Made by a program: the position numbers and the translations under genes. This document shows positions 7,154 to 15,337 of a stretch of 26,864 nt of DNA, one piece after another. Source of the stretch: Syntrophorhabdaceae bacterium (GTDB taxonomy: Bacteria; Desulfobacterota; Syntrophorhabdia; Syntrophorhabdales; Syntrophorhabdaceae); NCBI GenBank assembly GCA_026416315.1, contig JAOAFK010000183.1, positions 1-26,864 of the forward strand, written 5' to 3'. Below the pieces are notes generated by a model. The model was not told the origin of the DNA and searched no databases. It saw only the letters and a program-made list of their open reading frames with translations. Numbering within the stretch: position 1 is the stretch's first letter; each line of letters begins with the position of its first letter.

Positions 7154-8533
7154 CTATTTTGGTAAATACTTATCGAGGAATTTTTCCCTGATTCTTTTTA
7201 ATTCTCCCCTTGGCAACATGGAAAGCAACTCCCAACCTATTCTCATACTCTCTTCAATAGACCTGTTTTCATTCTCTCCCTGACGGACGAATTTATCTTC
7301 AAACTCATCTGCAAATTTTACAAAAAGGATATCCGTTTCACTCAAAGCGGATTCGCCAAGGACTACTGCAAGTTCTTTAGCATTTTTTCCCCTTGCATAT
7401 GCCGAGTAAAGTTGGTTCATCAAATCTGCATGGTCTTCTCTTGTTTTACCTTCGCCTATACCTTTGTCTTTGAGCCTTGACAGAGAGGGCAACACATCTA
7501 CAGGTGGATAAATGCCCTTTGTGTGTAATGCCCTGTTGATGATGATCTGACCTTCTGTTATATAACCTGTAAGATCAGGTATGGGATGGGTTTTATCGTC
7601 TTCAGGCATAGTTAAAACAGGGATCTGCGTGATTGAGCCTTTTTTCCCTTTTATTCTACCTGCCCTTTCATAGATTGTTGATAAATCTGTGTATAAATAT
7701 CCTGGATAACCACGTCTTCCAGGCACCTCTCGCCTTGCTGCAGATATTTCACGAAGGGCCTCACAGTAATTTGTTATATCTGTCATGATAACAAGGACAT
7801 GCATATCCTTTTCAAAGGCAAGATACTCTGCAGTGGTTAAAGCCATTCTTGGAAGGGCTATCCTTTCAATGGGAGGGTCATCTGCAAGATTTACAAACAC
7901 AACAGAGCGCTCTATGGCCCCTGTCTTTCTGAAATCGTCAATGAAAAATTCAGCTTCTTCAAATGTTATGCCCATGGCAGCAAACACAACAGCAAACTTT
8001 TCACCGGTCTTTAACACCTTTGCCTGTCTCGCAATCTGTACAGCAAGCCGTGAATGTGGTAGTCCTGCCCCTGAAAATAAAGGAAGTTTCTGACCCCTTA
8101 CAAGGGTGTTCAAAAGGTCAATTGTGGATATGCCTGTTTGTATGAATTCATTAGGATAATCCCTTGCAAATGGGTTTATGGGACTGCCATTTACATTTAA
8201 ATATTTTTCAGGGATTATTGCCGGTCCATCATCAATGGGACGACCAAAGCCGTCGAAGACCCTTCCAAGCATATCCATGGACACAGCAAGTTCCATGCCC
8301 CTTGCAAGGAATCTCACCTTTACATCCTGTGGTGAAAGACCACTTGTACCCTCAAAGACCTGAATAACAGCCCTATCACCGCTTACTTCAAGGACACGAC
8401 CTCTTCTTACAGACCCATTAGAAAGCTTTACGTCTGCCAGTTCTCCATAGGTTATCCCTTTGACCCCCTCAACAATCATAAGGGGTCCAACTATTTCTGT
8501 TACTGTCCTGTATTCTTTTGCAATTTCTGCCAT
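7154..8533 (-). CDS. atpB: V-type ATPase subunit B (non-catalytic)
   Basis: Alternates with subunit A in the A3B3 head. It has 459 residues with the V-type beta-barrel start YRTVTEIVGPLMIVEGV. In place of a Walker A the sequence reads FSGAGLPHSRLAVQIARQAK, characteristic of the non-catalytic chain. Other landmarks are FAAMGITFEEAEFF, YTDLSTIYERAGR and LPSLSRLKDKGIGEGKTREDH. It lies seven bases after subunit A. The missing P-loop lysine is normal for this subunit and is not damage. Confidence 0.98.
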   Translation of the reverse strand: MAEIAKEYRTVTEIVGPLMIVEGVKGITYGELADVKLSNGSVRRGRVLEVSGDRAVIQVFEGTSGLSPQDVKVRFLARGMELAVSMDMLGRVFDGFGRPIDDGPAIIPEKYLNVNGSPINPFARDYPNEFIQTGISTIDLLNTLVRGQKLPLFSGAGLPHSRLAVQIARQAKVLKTGEKFAVVFAAMGITFEEAEFFIDDFRKTGAIERSVVFVNLADDPPIERIALPRMALTTAEYLAFEKDMHVLVIMTDITNYCEALREISAARREVPGRRGYPGYLYTDLSTIYERAGRIKGKKGSITQIPVLTMPEDDKTHPIPDLTGYITEGQIIINRALHTKGIYPPVDVLPSLSRLKDKGIGEGKTREDHADLMNQLYSAYARGKNAKELAVVLGESALSETDILFVKFADEFEDKFVRQGENENRSIEESMRIGWELLSMLPRGELKRIREKFLDKYLPK

Positions 8534-8540
8534 TTCTACC

Positions 8541-10301
8541 TCACCATGTTAATGGAACTATAGAGCTTTCTATCTTTTTTTCAATTGTATCAAATTGTTT
8601 TAAGTGATCTTCTGGTATGAACTTTGCCTTTGCTATATCTTCCAGCACATCGAGCTTTGTTAAAGCAACAAGTGTTGCTCCATCCTTGAAAGCCTTCTTG
8701 ATCCTCTCATAATATATAAGTATGAGCTTAAGTAGCCTGAATTGTTTTTCCGGTGAAGTGTATGTATCAATATCATCAAAGGCATTCTGGTGGAGAAAGT
8801 CTTCCCTGATCATCTTTGCTGCCTGAAGTAAGAGTCTATCCTCATGGGGAAGGGCATCAATTCCAACAAGCCTGACGAGTTCTTCAAGTTCTGCCTCCCT
8901 CTGGAGTATCTCCATGGCAGTTTTTCTGTATTTTGACCATTCACCATTGAAGACTTTGTCAGCATATTCATCTACTACGTCCTGATAAAGGGAATAGGAT
9001 GTGAGCCAGTTTATAGCTGGGAAGTGTCTTGAAAATGCGAGTTTATCATCAAGTCCCCAGAACACCTTAACAACCCTGAGTGTTGCCTGGACAACAGGTT
9101 CAGATAGGTCACCACCGGGTGGAGATACAGCGCCTATTACTGTGATAGCACCCTTTCTTTCATCAGAGCCCAGGCAAATCACGCTGCCTGCCCTTTCATA
9201 AAAACTTGCAATACGTGAACCGAGGTAAGCTGGATATCCCTCTTCACCAGGCATCTCTTCAAGTCTTCCTGAAATCTCCCTCATGGCCTCTGCCCAACGG
9301 CTTGTTGAATCTGCCATTAAGGCTACGGAATAACCCATATCCCTATAGTATTCGGCAATGGCAATACCAGTAAATACGCTGGCCTCTCTTGCAGCAACAG
9401 GCATATTCGATGTGTTTGCCACAAGGACAGTCCTTTCCATCAAAGGCTCTCCTGATGCAGGGTCTTTTAGATGGGGAAATTCCATAAGAACATCTGTCAT
9501 TTCATTTCCTCGTTCACCGCATCCCACATAGACAACAATCTGGGCATCCGCCCATTTTGCTAACTGATGCTGCACCACTGTTTTTCCACTCCCGAATGGA
9601 CCTGGAACGCAGGCAGTGCCACCTTTTGTAATAGGGAAAAACATATCAATCACCCTCTGTCCTGTAAACATGGGTTCAACAGGCATGATCTTTTTCTTAA
9701 CAGGACGGGGTTCTCTTACTGGCCACCTCTGTACCATGGTAATAGGATGGTCTTTTCCATCAGCACCTTCTATTATGGCTACAACCTCATCCACATTTCC
9801 TCTAATGGGCTCAATTTTTTTTACAATTCCAGAAAGATTAGGGGGAATCATGATCTTATGGACAACGAGATTGCTTTCCCGAACGCTTCCTATGATATCC
9901 CCTGGTTCAACCCTATCGCCTGTTTTTACAGAGGGGTTAAACTGCCATACGATAGATCTGTCAAGGGCAGGCTTTTCAGCACCCCGAACGATGTATTCAC
10001 CAAACTCATAAGATAGTTTATCAAGGGGTCTCTGTACCCCATCGTAGATTGATTTAATCAGACCCGGTCCAAGCTCCACACTCAATGGTTCACCTGTTCT
10101 CCATACAGGTTGACCTGGCCCAATACCTTCTGTTTCTTCATAAACCTGGATGGAGTAGCTATCACCTTTTATTTCTATGATTTCACCAAAGAGCTTGCCT
10201 TCACCCACCCTTACCATTTCATACATCCTTGCGCCCTTAAGACCTCGGGCTACAACCAGTGGACCTGAAACCTTTATGACCTCTCCTTTTATCTCATTCA
10301 T
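8541..10301 (-). CDS. atpA: V-type ATPase catalytic subunit A
   Basis: The ATP-hydrolysing chain of the A3B3 head. It has 586 residues, typical of the family. After the N-terminal beta barrel comes the V/A-type non-homologous bulge (about 110-200), then Walker A GPFGSGKT (234-241), GCGERGNEM (arm with the catalytic Glu), ALMADSTSRWAEAMREISGRLEEMPGEEGYPAYL in parts, and the C-terminal helical domain. The bulge and the V-type Walker motif separate it from F-type beta. No intein is present. It is 18 bases downstream of subunit F. Confidence 0.98.
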   Translation of the reverse strand: MNEIKGEVIKVSGPLVVARGLKGARMYEMVRVGEGKLFGEIIEIKGDSYSIQVYEETEGIGPGQPVWRTGEPLSVELGPGLIKSIYDGVQRPLDKLSYEFGEYIVRGAEKPALDRSIVWQFNPSVKTGDRVEPGDIIGSVRESNLVVHKIMIPPNLSGIVKKIEPIRGNVDEVVAIIEGADGKDHPITMVQRWPVREPRPVKKKIMPVEPMFTGQRVIDMFFPITKGGTACVPGPFGSGKTVVQHQLAKWADAQIVVYVGCGERGNEMTDVLMEFPHLKDPASGEPLMERTVLVANTSNMPVAAREASVFTGIAIAEYYRDMGYSVALMADSTSRWAEAMREISGRLEEMPGEEGYPAYLGSRIASFYERAGSVICLGSDERKGAITVIGAVSPPGGDLSEPVVQATLRVVKVFWGLDDKLAFSRHFPAINWLTSYSLYQDVVDEYADKVFNGEWSKYRKTAMEILQREAELEELVRLVGIDALPHEDRLLLQAAKMIREDFLHQNAFDDIDTYTSPEKQFRLLKLILIYYERIKKAFKDGATLVALTKLDVLEDIAKAKFIPEDHLKQFDTIEKKIESSIVPLTW

Positions 10302-10319
10302 AACCTATCCCTTAAACTG

Positions 10320-10649
10320 TTATTTATTTATGTCCTTTCCAAGGATATCTATGCCTATGGAACGTTCAACTAATTTACTTATCATAGAAAAACTCGTATG
10401 TCTGCTTCCCTCATGGGTCGGAATAATTGATATAATGGCCTTGCTCCTCTGTCTGAATTCTTCTATTATATCCAATCTTTCCTGCACAAGACTTTCTGTA
10501 ACAAATACAAGCCCTGCATCAGGGTCTGCTGAGAGTTTTAACAACTCCTGTTTTAATTTTGAGCTCTCTTCTACAGGGATGAGCTCAAATCCCACTGACT
10601 TGAACCCCATTATAAGATGTCTTTCCCCTAATACATATGCCTTATACAT
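10320..10649 (-). CDS. atpF: V-type ATPase subunit F
   Basis: A small rotor protein that binds the subunit D shaft and modulates activity. It has 109 residues: the start YKAYVLGERHLIMGFKSVGFE matches the family pattern of an initial beta strand followed by a glycine-containing F-x-x-x-G motif. The middle DPDAGLVFVTESLVQ corresponds to the conserved I-x-x-T/TE segment. It overlaps subunit C by eight bases. Assignment relies on family pattern and on its fixed place between C and A. Confidence 0.9.
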   Translation of the reverse strand: MYKAYVLGERHLIMGFKSVGFELIPVEESSKLKQELLKLSADPDAGLVFVTESLVQERLDIIEEFRQRSKAIISIIPTHEGSRHTSFSMISKLVERSIGIDILGKDINK

Positions 10650-11634
10650 AGCATTCCCTTAGTCTTGCCCTGAGAAAATCTCTATCAATATTGTTTATCC
10701 TTCCAATAACAACGAGCTTTAAATTCTGCATCTCTGTTAGAAGGCCTAAAAGAAATGCAAAGACCCTTTCAGGACCTGCAGTCTGATATGCACCACCATG
10801 GGCCATATTTGATAGATAGTTGTTTACTTTTAAATCAAAGATTGATATGGGATCAAGCTCCTCATATTCACTGGATTCAAAAAAGATTTCCCCAATCTCT
10901 CCACCAATTATACCACGCCAGTTTTCAATATTCCCACTCACTGCAAGATCATCGATTAAATGGTTGAACTCTCCAACAGGTGAAAGATACTGTTGATAAT
11001 ACTTGAGAGGTATTCCTTTATTCATCCCTCTCCACATGGCAATTATAATATATGATGTTATTCTCATGTATATGTATTTTTTTATAAGCTCTGATTCTGT
11101 TGCATCTGAAAACATTAAAAGATGCCTCAAGTATGCCCCATCGACAATAATATCAAGTAAGGCTGGATTTATTCCAAATATCTCCCCTGTCTGCCATGCA
11201 TATGACTCTTTAAAAGTTTTAGGTAGGTCCGCATAATCCCCTTCTGCTATGGCAGTAAGGATGTCATAAGAAAAAAGGCAAGAAGGGAATACAAAATCTT
11301 TTCTTTCCTTTACGGCATTTGAAAGGTTCAAATAATCATTTTGAATCAAAAAAAGGTCAACAGGCAGCGTGGAAGGGCAGTCATCCCTTAATGAAAAGGC
11401 CATATCATTGAAACATCTATCGAAGATATTACTGAAATTTTCACCGAGCCACATTGCACCTGGCGAAATATATTCCCTCAAAAAAGTATCCTGAAGCATT
11501 GCAACTATATCATCTGTTTTTTCCTGATTTATGAGGTTTAAAAAGAATTCTTTTGGCAGAAAATTGCCTTCAAGGACGCTGATTCTTCCACATACAAAAC
11601 CCCATTTTGAAAAATTCCGTATTCTGGGAATCAT
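10642..11634 (-). CDS. atpC: V-type ATPase subunit C (rotor socket)
   Basis: A funnel-shaped protein that joins the central shaft to the membrane proteolipid ring. It has 330 residues and an almost all-helical composition, with three-fold internal similarity expected for the family. The most recognisable stretch is near the C-terminus: GPERVFAFLLGLLTEMQNLK followed by LVVIGRINNID. It overlaps subunit E by four bases (ATGA) and subunit F by eight. Position between E and F matches the E. hirae ntp and archaeal aha operons. Confidence 0.93.
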   Translation of the reverse strand: MIPRIRNFSKWGFVCGRISVLEGNFLPKEFFLNLINQEKTDDIVAMLQDTFLREYISPGAMWLGENFSNIFDRCFNDMAFSLRDDCPSTLPVDLFLIQNDYLNLSNAVKERKDFVFPSCLFSYDILTAIAEGDYADLPKTFKESYAWQTGEIFGINPALLDIIVDGAYLRHLLMFSDATESELIKKYIYMRITSYIIIAMWRGMNKGIPLKYYQQYLSPVGEFNHLIDDLAVSGNIENWRGIIGGEIGEIFFESSEYEELDPISIFDLKVNNYLSNMAHGGAYQTAGPERVFAFLLGLLTEMQNLKLVVIGRINNIDRDFLRARLRECYV

Positions 11635-12233
11635 TTTTCAGTGATATCCTTAAATAATTCCTTTGCTATTACAGGTAGCATTTCCTTCTTTATATCGTTT
11701 AATAAAAGCTCCAGCGTCTGGTTTACCTCGTAATCCTCGGCAATAAAAATAAATCCACCTTTATCTGTTAGAAAATTTTTATCATCGAGGGTAAGTTTAT
11801 TATTTTCATCTCTTTCCTTGTTTAATCTTTCTATAATTCTTTCAAAAATTACCTTTTCATCTCTATGTACCTGTATGATACCGGCAGTATTAAATGCGAT
11901 TTTTTCAATAAGTCTCGCCATTAAATCCATGTATCTATCCTGTGGCATATCCAGGACTTTTTCTCTTGCCCTTTTTATTATTTTATCTATCAGGATATTT
12001 CGCTTTTCCAGGACCTTTTTGTTTGTGGCGCCCTTAAACTGGATGAGTTTTCTTGAAAATTCATCTGATATTTCCTGTATACGCATGTTATATAATCTTT
12101 CATATTCTTCATCGATCTCATTTCTCTTCTTTTCAAATAATACATTTGAATTTTTTATAGCAATATCAATAATGTTTTTTGCCTCTTTTTTCGCATCAGA
12201 CAGAACAGCTTCACGAATCTTATCTATTCCCAT
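11631..12233 (-). CDS. atpE: V-type ATPase subunit E (peripheral stalk)
   Basis: Pairs with subunit G/H in the peripheral stalks that hold the A3B3 head against subunit I. It has 200 residues. The N-terminal half (about 5-85) is a continuous charged helix that would coil with G/H, with the typical opening IDKIREAVLSDAKKEAKNII. The C-terminal half is a mixed alpha/beta globular domain. It lies 24 bases after subunit K and overlaps subunit C. Confidence 0.92.
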   Translation of the reverse strand: MGIDKIREAVLSDAKKEAKNIIDIAIKNSNVLFEKKRNEIDEEYERLYNMRIQEISDEFSRKLIQFKGATNKKVLEKRNILIDKIIKRAREKVLDMPQDRYMDLMARLIEKIAFNTAGIIQVHRDEKVIFERIIERLNKERDENNKLTLDDKNFLTDKGGFIFIAEDYEVNQTLELLLNDIKKEMLPVIAKELFKDITEK

Positions 12234-12257
12234 GAATTATTTCCCCCTTTTTATCCC

Positions 12258-12770
12258 TTACCCTAAAAACTTCAGAACTACGGGCTGGGTAAGGAATATG
12301 ATAAAAAGGACCGTGGCAAGAAGCCCAACAACAGCATAGGTCTCAACGAATGCAGGGAAGAGTATGGCCCTTCCTGCTGATTCAGGCCTCCTTGCTATTA
12401 GGGAAATTCCTGCAGCAGATGCCTCACCCTGTTTAATGGCAGATATAAATTGAGCGATACCGCAACCCAAACCTATAAAGAACATGGCCAGTCCGGTGCC
12501 AAGTGAAATCTTTATGGTAGAACCACCAATAAGCCCTGTCTGGGTCATGATAAGAATGGCTGCTATGAAGCCATAAAATCCCTGAGTTCCAGGTAAGGCT
12601 ATCATAACAAGCATCCTTCCAAACAATTCTGGCTTTTCCCTCAAGACACCTGCGCATTGGTGAGCGGCAATGGATATGCCCCAAGCCGAACCAGCACCTG
12701 CGAGACCAAAAGCAAGCCCTGCACCTGCATAACATAATCCTCTACCTATTTCAATCCATTCGGGTGACAT
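12258..12770 (-). CDS. atpK: V-type ATPase proteolipid subunit K, two-hairpin form with sodium-site residues
   Basis: A c-ring subunit that carries the transported ion. The start is set at ATG 12770, preceded by AGGAGG; a longer frame from 12821 would overlap subunit I. The 170 residues form four membrane helices in two hairpins. Only the second hairpin has the ion-binding carboxylate (E143 in FVETYAVVG). The first has ALPGTQGFYG. Aligned with E. hirae NtpK, whose sodium ligands are L61, T64, Q65, Q110 and E139, this protein has L59, T62, Q63, Q114 and E143, so the whole set is kept. There are about six extra residues between the hairpin halves, and a second Gln (Q107) lies seven residues before Q114. 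Na+ coupling is inferred from these residues. Confidence 0.95.
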   Translation of the reverse strand: MSPEWIEIGRGLCYAGAGLAFGLAGAGSAWGISIAAHQCAGVLREKPELFGRMLVMIALPGTQGFYGFIAAILIMTQTGLIGGSTIKISLGTGLAMFFIGLGCGIAQFISAIKQGEASAAGISLIARRPESAGRAILFPAFVETYAVVGLLATVLFIIFLTQPVVLKFLG

Positions 12771-12776
12771 CTTATT

Positions 12777-12782
12777 CCTCCT
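12777..12782 (-). promoter_or_regulatory. Ribosome binding site of atpK
   Basis: A perfect AGGAGG on the minus strand, six bases before ATG 12770. It fixes the start of the proteolipid gene, which must be made in many copies per complex, so a strong site fits. Confidence 0.8.
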
Positions 12783-12784
12783 TT

Positions 12785-14860
12785 TTAGATTGTTACCTTT
12801 TTTTCCTTTTTCATTATACACAAATTTGAATCAAATCCAAGGGGTTGAAAGGGTCTTGCCCCTCCCTCGTAAAATCTACCGAAAAACTCTACAAAAATTA
12901 GCCTCATGGAATGAACAAATGCGCCGAGGGCGCTTATTAAAAAATTAAAGATATGACCTATTAAAAGGACTATGATAAAAAGTATAATTCCCACATAAGG
13001 GATACCCTTTAGCATCCCTGCCATAAGATTAAATGCCATTGCCACAATGGATGTGGTAAGACCTAATGCAAGGAGCCTACAATAAGAGAGGGTATCTCCT
13101 ATAAAGGCTGTGATTCCGTAACTCCCTACAATTCCATAGAGGCTCATCAAACCTCCAGCAAATCTTCCCACTTTGCTTTTTATATCTCTACCTTGAGTGA
13201 GGATCAGACCTATAGCGCCTATAGCAAATAGAAAAACTCCCGTATTAAAAATAGATTTTGGTATATCCGCAAATACCTTTCCTGCCATTATAAGAAGACC
13301 TGTTAAGGTTATGATCCAGCATAGCCCGTCGGAGATGACACCAATAAAATCCTTTTTTCTGTATAGGTCATACATCTTTAAGGTTATACCGAAAAACTGA
13401 TTCAGCACACCTAAACCAAGGGCAATAATTAAGGCGATAATGGTCTTTGCCATGGGGTCAATGACAACAAACTTCTGTTGAAGCGTGTAAAGGAGATTTC
13501 CCTCGCCTAAGTATTCCGGTTTGTATAGGTCTCCAAACCATGAGCCAGTTAAGGCTCCGAAAATGATGCTGCTTATGCCGCCATATAAAAGCATTCGGGA
13601 CAGATTATTCACGCCTTTATATGGTTCTGTTTTTTTTGAGAGATATGCACCCATCAAGGCAAGCATAATACCATAGCATACATCGCTAAAGCATATACCA
13701 AAGAATAGATAAAAATTTATCTGCATAAATGGGGTTGGGTCAAAGCTTCTATAATAAGGTAAACCGAACATCTCTGTTAAAAGTTGTATGGGTTTTAAAA
13801 GATAAGGCACAGAAATACTAACAGGCACATCATCTTCTGGTGGAGGGTCTTCTATGGTGATAATTGAGTGGGGGAACTCTTTTTGAATCGTCTTTGTGAG
13901 TGTCTCTGCGTCTTTTGCCCTCACATAACCGCTTATCATATAGACCCATTTACCTTCTAAACCCTTCATTATAGCTAACTGCCTGTTTCTGATATTAGTC
14001 CAGTAAGCCTTTAATATTAAAAGTTTTCTTCTTATCACCTCAGGCGGATTATCTTCAAGTAGGAGGTGTATATTTTTTTTGACCTCAGCAATCCTGTTTT
14101 TATAGTTTTCCCTATCTTCTTCAAGTTCTGCCAAACGCTCTTTAACTTTTTCCTTTCTTTTTGGAAGGGTGATCTCTTCAAAATTCAGTTCAGATAGTAT
14201 CTTTTTTACCTCTTCTTCGTATATGTTTAAAAAGGCGAATACAACTTTTATTTTTCTGCTTGCATCTTTTCTATCCTTTTCAATTCTTGAGTCTTCATCT
14301 GTTGAGACCTTTTCCCATGCTATCCACTGCCACAACGGATCTGTTTTATCTATTGATTCTATTTTTTTTTCAGGCACATAACCTATAAGCATTTTAATCC
14401 GTTTTGTAGAGTAAAATTCTCCAAGATCAATATCCAACTCCATTAGAGGCTTAAGATCCTCCATCTCGGTTTCTATCTCCGCAATAACCCTTTCAGCGTT
14501 TCTGTAAGTCTCCTCGAGTTCAACTGCATATTTATAATTTTTTTCAAGGTTATATTCTTTAAGGACTTTATAGAGTTCTTGTTCAGTTGTGATTACAGGA
14601 AGGGGTGTGAGGCTTTTTAAAAAATTTTCTTTTTCAGGCATAAAGGTATTTATAAGATTCAGGATAAAATCTATTTTGTTTATGTTGCTGTCCGCCTCTG
14701 AGGTATCTGTTTTTGGTGAGTTAAAGGGTAACTCCTCTTTTAAAGTGCTCTTTACATCAATAACCTCCATCAAGCCGAGATTATTGATGGTTTTTATTAA
14801 GCGTTTATGTGCTTCTTTTGTATTGACTATGGTTACTTTTTTTAACGGCTCTATAGCCAT
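12785..14860 (-). CDS. atpI: V-type ATPase subunit I (membrane stator, a subunit)
   Basis: Carries the ion half-channels and anchors the peripheral stalks. It has 691 residues: a cytoplasmic N-terminal half with two coiled-coil arms (about 110-140 and 235-300), then seven to eight membrane segments from about residue 385 to the end. The essential channel arginine is R595 in DTLSYCRLLALGLTTS. The loop PTPFMQINFYLFFGICFSDVCYG and the segment RLIFVEFFGRFYEGG near the C-terminus are typical of subunit I. It starts eight bases after the G/H gene stops and ends 14 bases before subunit K starts. Confidence 0.97.
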   Translation of the reverse strand: MAIEPLKKVTIVNTKEAHKRLIKTINNLGLMEVIDVKSTLKEELPFNSPKTDTSEADSNINKIDFILNLINTFMPEKENFLKSLTPLPVITTEQELYKVLKEYNLEKNYKYAVELEETYRNAERVIAEIETEMEDLKPLMELDIDLGEFYSTKRIKMLIGYVPEKKIESIDKTDPLWQWIAWEKVSTDEDSRIEKDRKDASRKIKVVFAFLNIYEEEVKKILSELNFEEITLPKRKEKVKERLAELEEDRENYKNRIAEVKKNIHLLLEDNPPEVIRRKLLILKAYWTNIRNRQLAIMKGLEGKWVYMISGYVRAKDAETLTKTIQKEFPHSIITIEDPPPEDDVPVSISVPYLLKPIQLLTEMFGLPYYRSFDPTPFMQINFYLFFGICFSDVCYGIMLALMGAYLSKKTEPYKGVNNLSRMLLYGGISSIIFGALTGSWFGDLYKPEYLGEGNLLYTLQQKFVVIDPMAKTIIALIIALGLGVLNQFFGITLKMYDLYRKKDFIGVISDGLCWIITLTGLLIMAGKVFADIPKSIFNTGVFLFAIGAIGLILTQGRDIKSKVGRFAGGLMSLYGIVGSYGITAFIGDTLSYCRLLALGLTTSIVAMAFNLMAGMLKGIPYVGIILFIIVLLIGHIFNFLISALGAFVHSMRLIFVEFFGRFYEGGARPFQPLGFDSNLCIMKKEKKVTI

Positions 14861-14868
14861 ATTAAATA

Positions 14869-15180
14869 TTATAGCTCGAACAATTTTGATACTATTAATT
14901 CTGCATGCCGTTCTATTATATCATCGTGAATGAGGTCAATTGCATTAAGGGAAGATTTTTCTTCTTCTTCTAATCTTTTAAGGGCTTCAGCAAACTCTTC
15001 CTCCACCTTTTTTCTATAGGATGCAATAGATTCTTCTACTTTGGACCTTTTCTCATTTTCATATAAATTAATCTTGGTGTAACATTCCTGCTCTATCCTT
15101 TTTGCTTCAGCATATGCATGCTCTAATATTTTATCTGCCTCCTTTTCGATTGTAATCACATCACTTATAATGGATACCAT
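14869..15180 (-). CDS. V-type ATPase subunit G/H (peripheral stalk coiled coil)
   Basis: The 103-residue product is a single charged helix with heptad-like spacing (about 8-80), rich in Glu, Lys and Ala. This matches the short stalk subunit called NtpF in Enterococcus and AhaH in archaea, which pairs with subunit E. As in those operons it is the first gene, directly before subunit I. Sequence identity within this family is low, so the call rests on the coiled-coil character, the length and the position. It is the first gene of the leftward transcription unit. Confidence 0.85.
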   Translation of the reverse strand: MVSIISDVITIEKEADKILEHAYAEAKRIEQECYTKINLYENEKRSKVEESIASYRKKVEEEFAEALKRLEEEEKSSLNAIDLIHDDIIERHAELIVSKLFEL

Positions 15181-15237
15181 TTAAAACCCCGTTTTTAATT
15201 ATAGTGATTTAAAAGGAATTTTTTTGCATTTTATGCC

Positions 15238-15257
15238 TTGTGTTTTTTATCACACAA
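15238..15257. repeat. Inverted repeat TTGTGT-N8-ACACAA in the divergent region
   Basis: Six-base arms TTGTGT (15238-15243) and ACACAA (15252-15257) flank eight bases. The repeat lies over the presumed -10 of the ATPase operon. It loosely resembles Crp/Fnr-family sites in length and in its TGTG arms, but the spacing does not match the consensus closely. Regulator binding is speculative. Confidence 0.35.
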
Positions 15258-15273
15258 CAGAATTTTAAGTCAA
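15245..15273 (-). promoter_or_regulatory. Possible promoter of the V-type ATPase operon
   Basis: The minus strand shows -35 TTGACT (15273-15268, 5 of 6 matches) followed 15-17 bases later by the A/T-rich run TGATAAAA (about 15252-15245) as the -10. A second -10-like TATAAT lies closer to the gene (about 15205) without a -35. The -10 region overlaps a short inverted repeat at 15238-15257, which could be an operator. It is predicted by match only, and the exact -10 is uncertain. Confidence 0.4.
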
Positions 15274-15295
15274 GCATTTAATAAAATTCTCCTCA

Positions 15296-15324
15296 TTGTG
15301 GTTTGTTTAAAATTTATTTATAAT
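15296..15324 (+). promoter_or_regulatory. Probable promoter of rlmN-hflX
   Basis: -35 TTGTGG (15296-15301), a 17-base spacer and a consensus -10 TATAAT (15319-15324). A start about seven bases downstream would leave only about seven untranslated bases before the rlmN ATG at 15338, so the message may be nearly leaderless. No good Shine-Dalgarno is seen there, which is consistent. Confidence 0.6.
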
Positions 15325-15337
15325 GTTATAAGAGCTT

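Noticed and set aside
7154..8533. Missing P-loop lysine in the ATPase B subunit as a defect
   Set aside because: The B chain is normally non-catalytic and carries this altered loop.
9567..10016. Two overlapping plus-strand frames of 131-149 codons opposite atpA
   Set aside because: They mirror the conserved catalytic subunit and show no domain or ribosome binding site.
12771..12821. Longer atpK reading from 12821
   Set aside because: It runs back into the end of atpI, adds a basic stretch not found in proteolipids, and skips the perfect AGGAGG before 12770.
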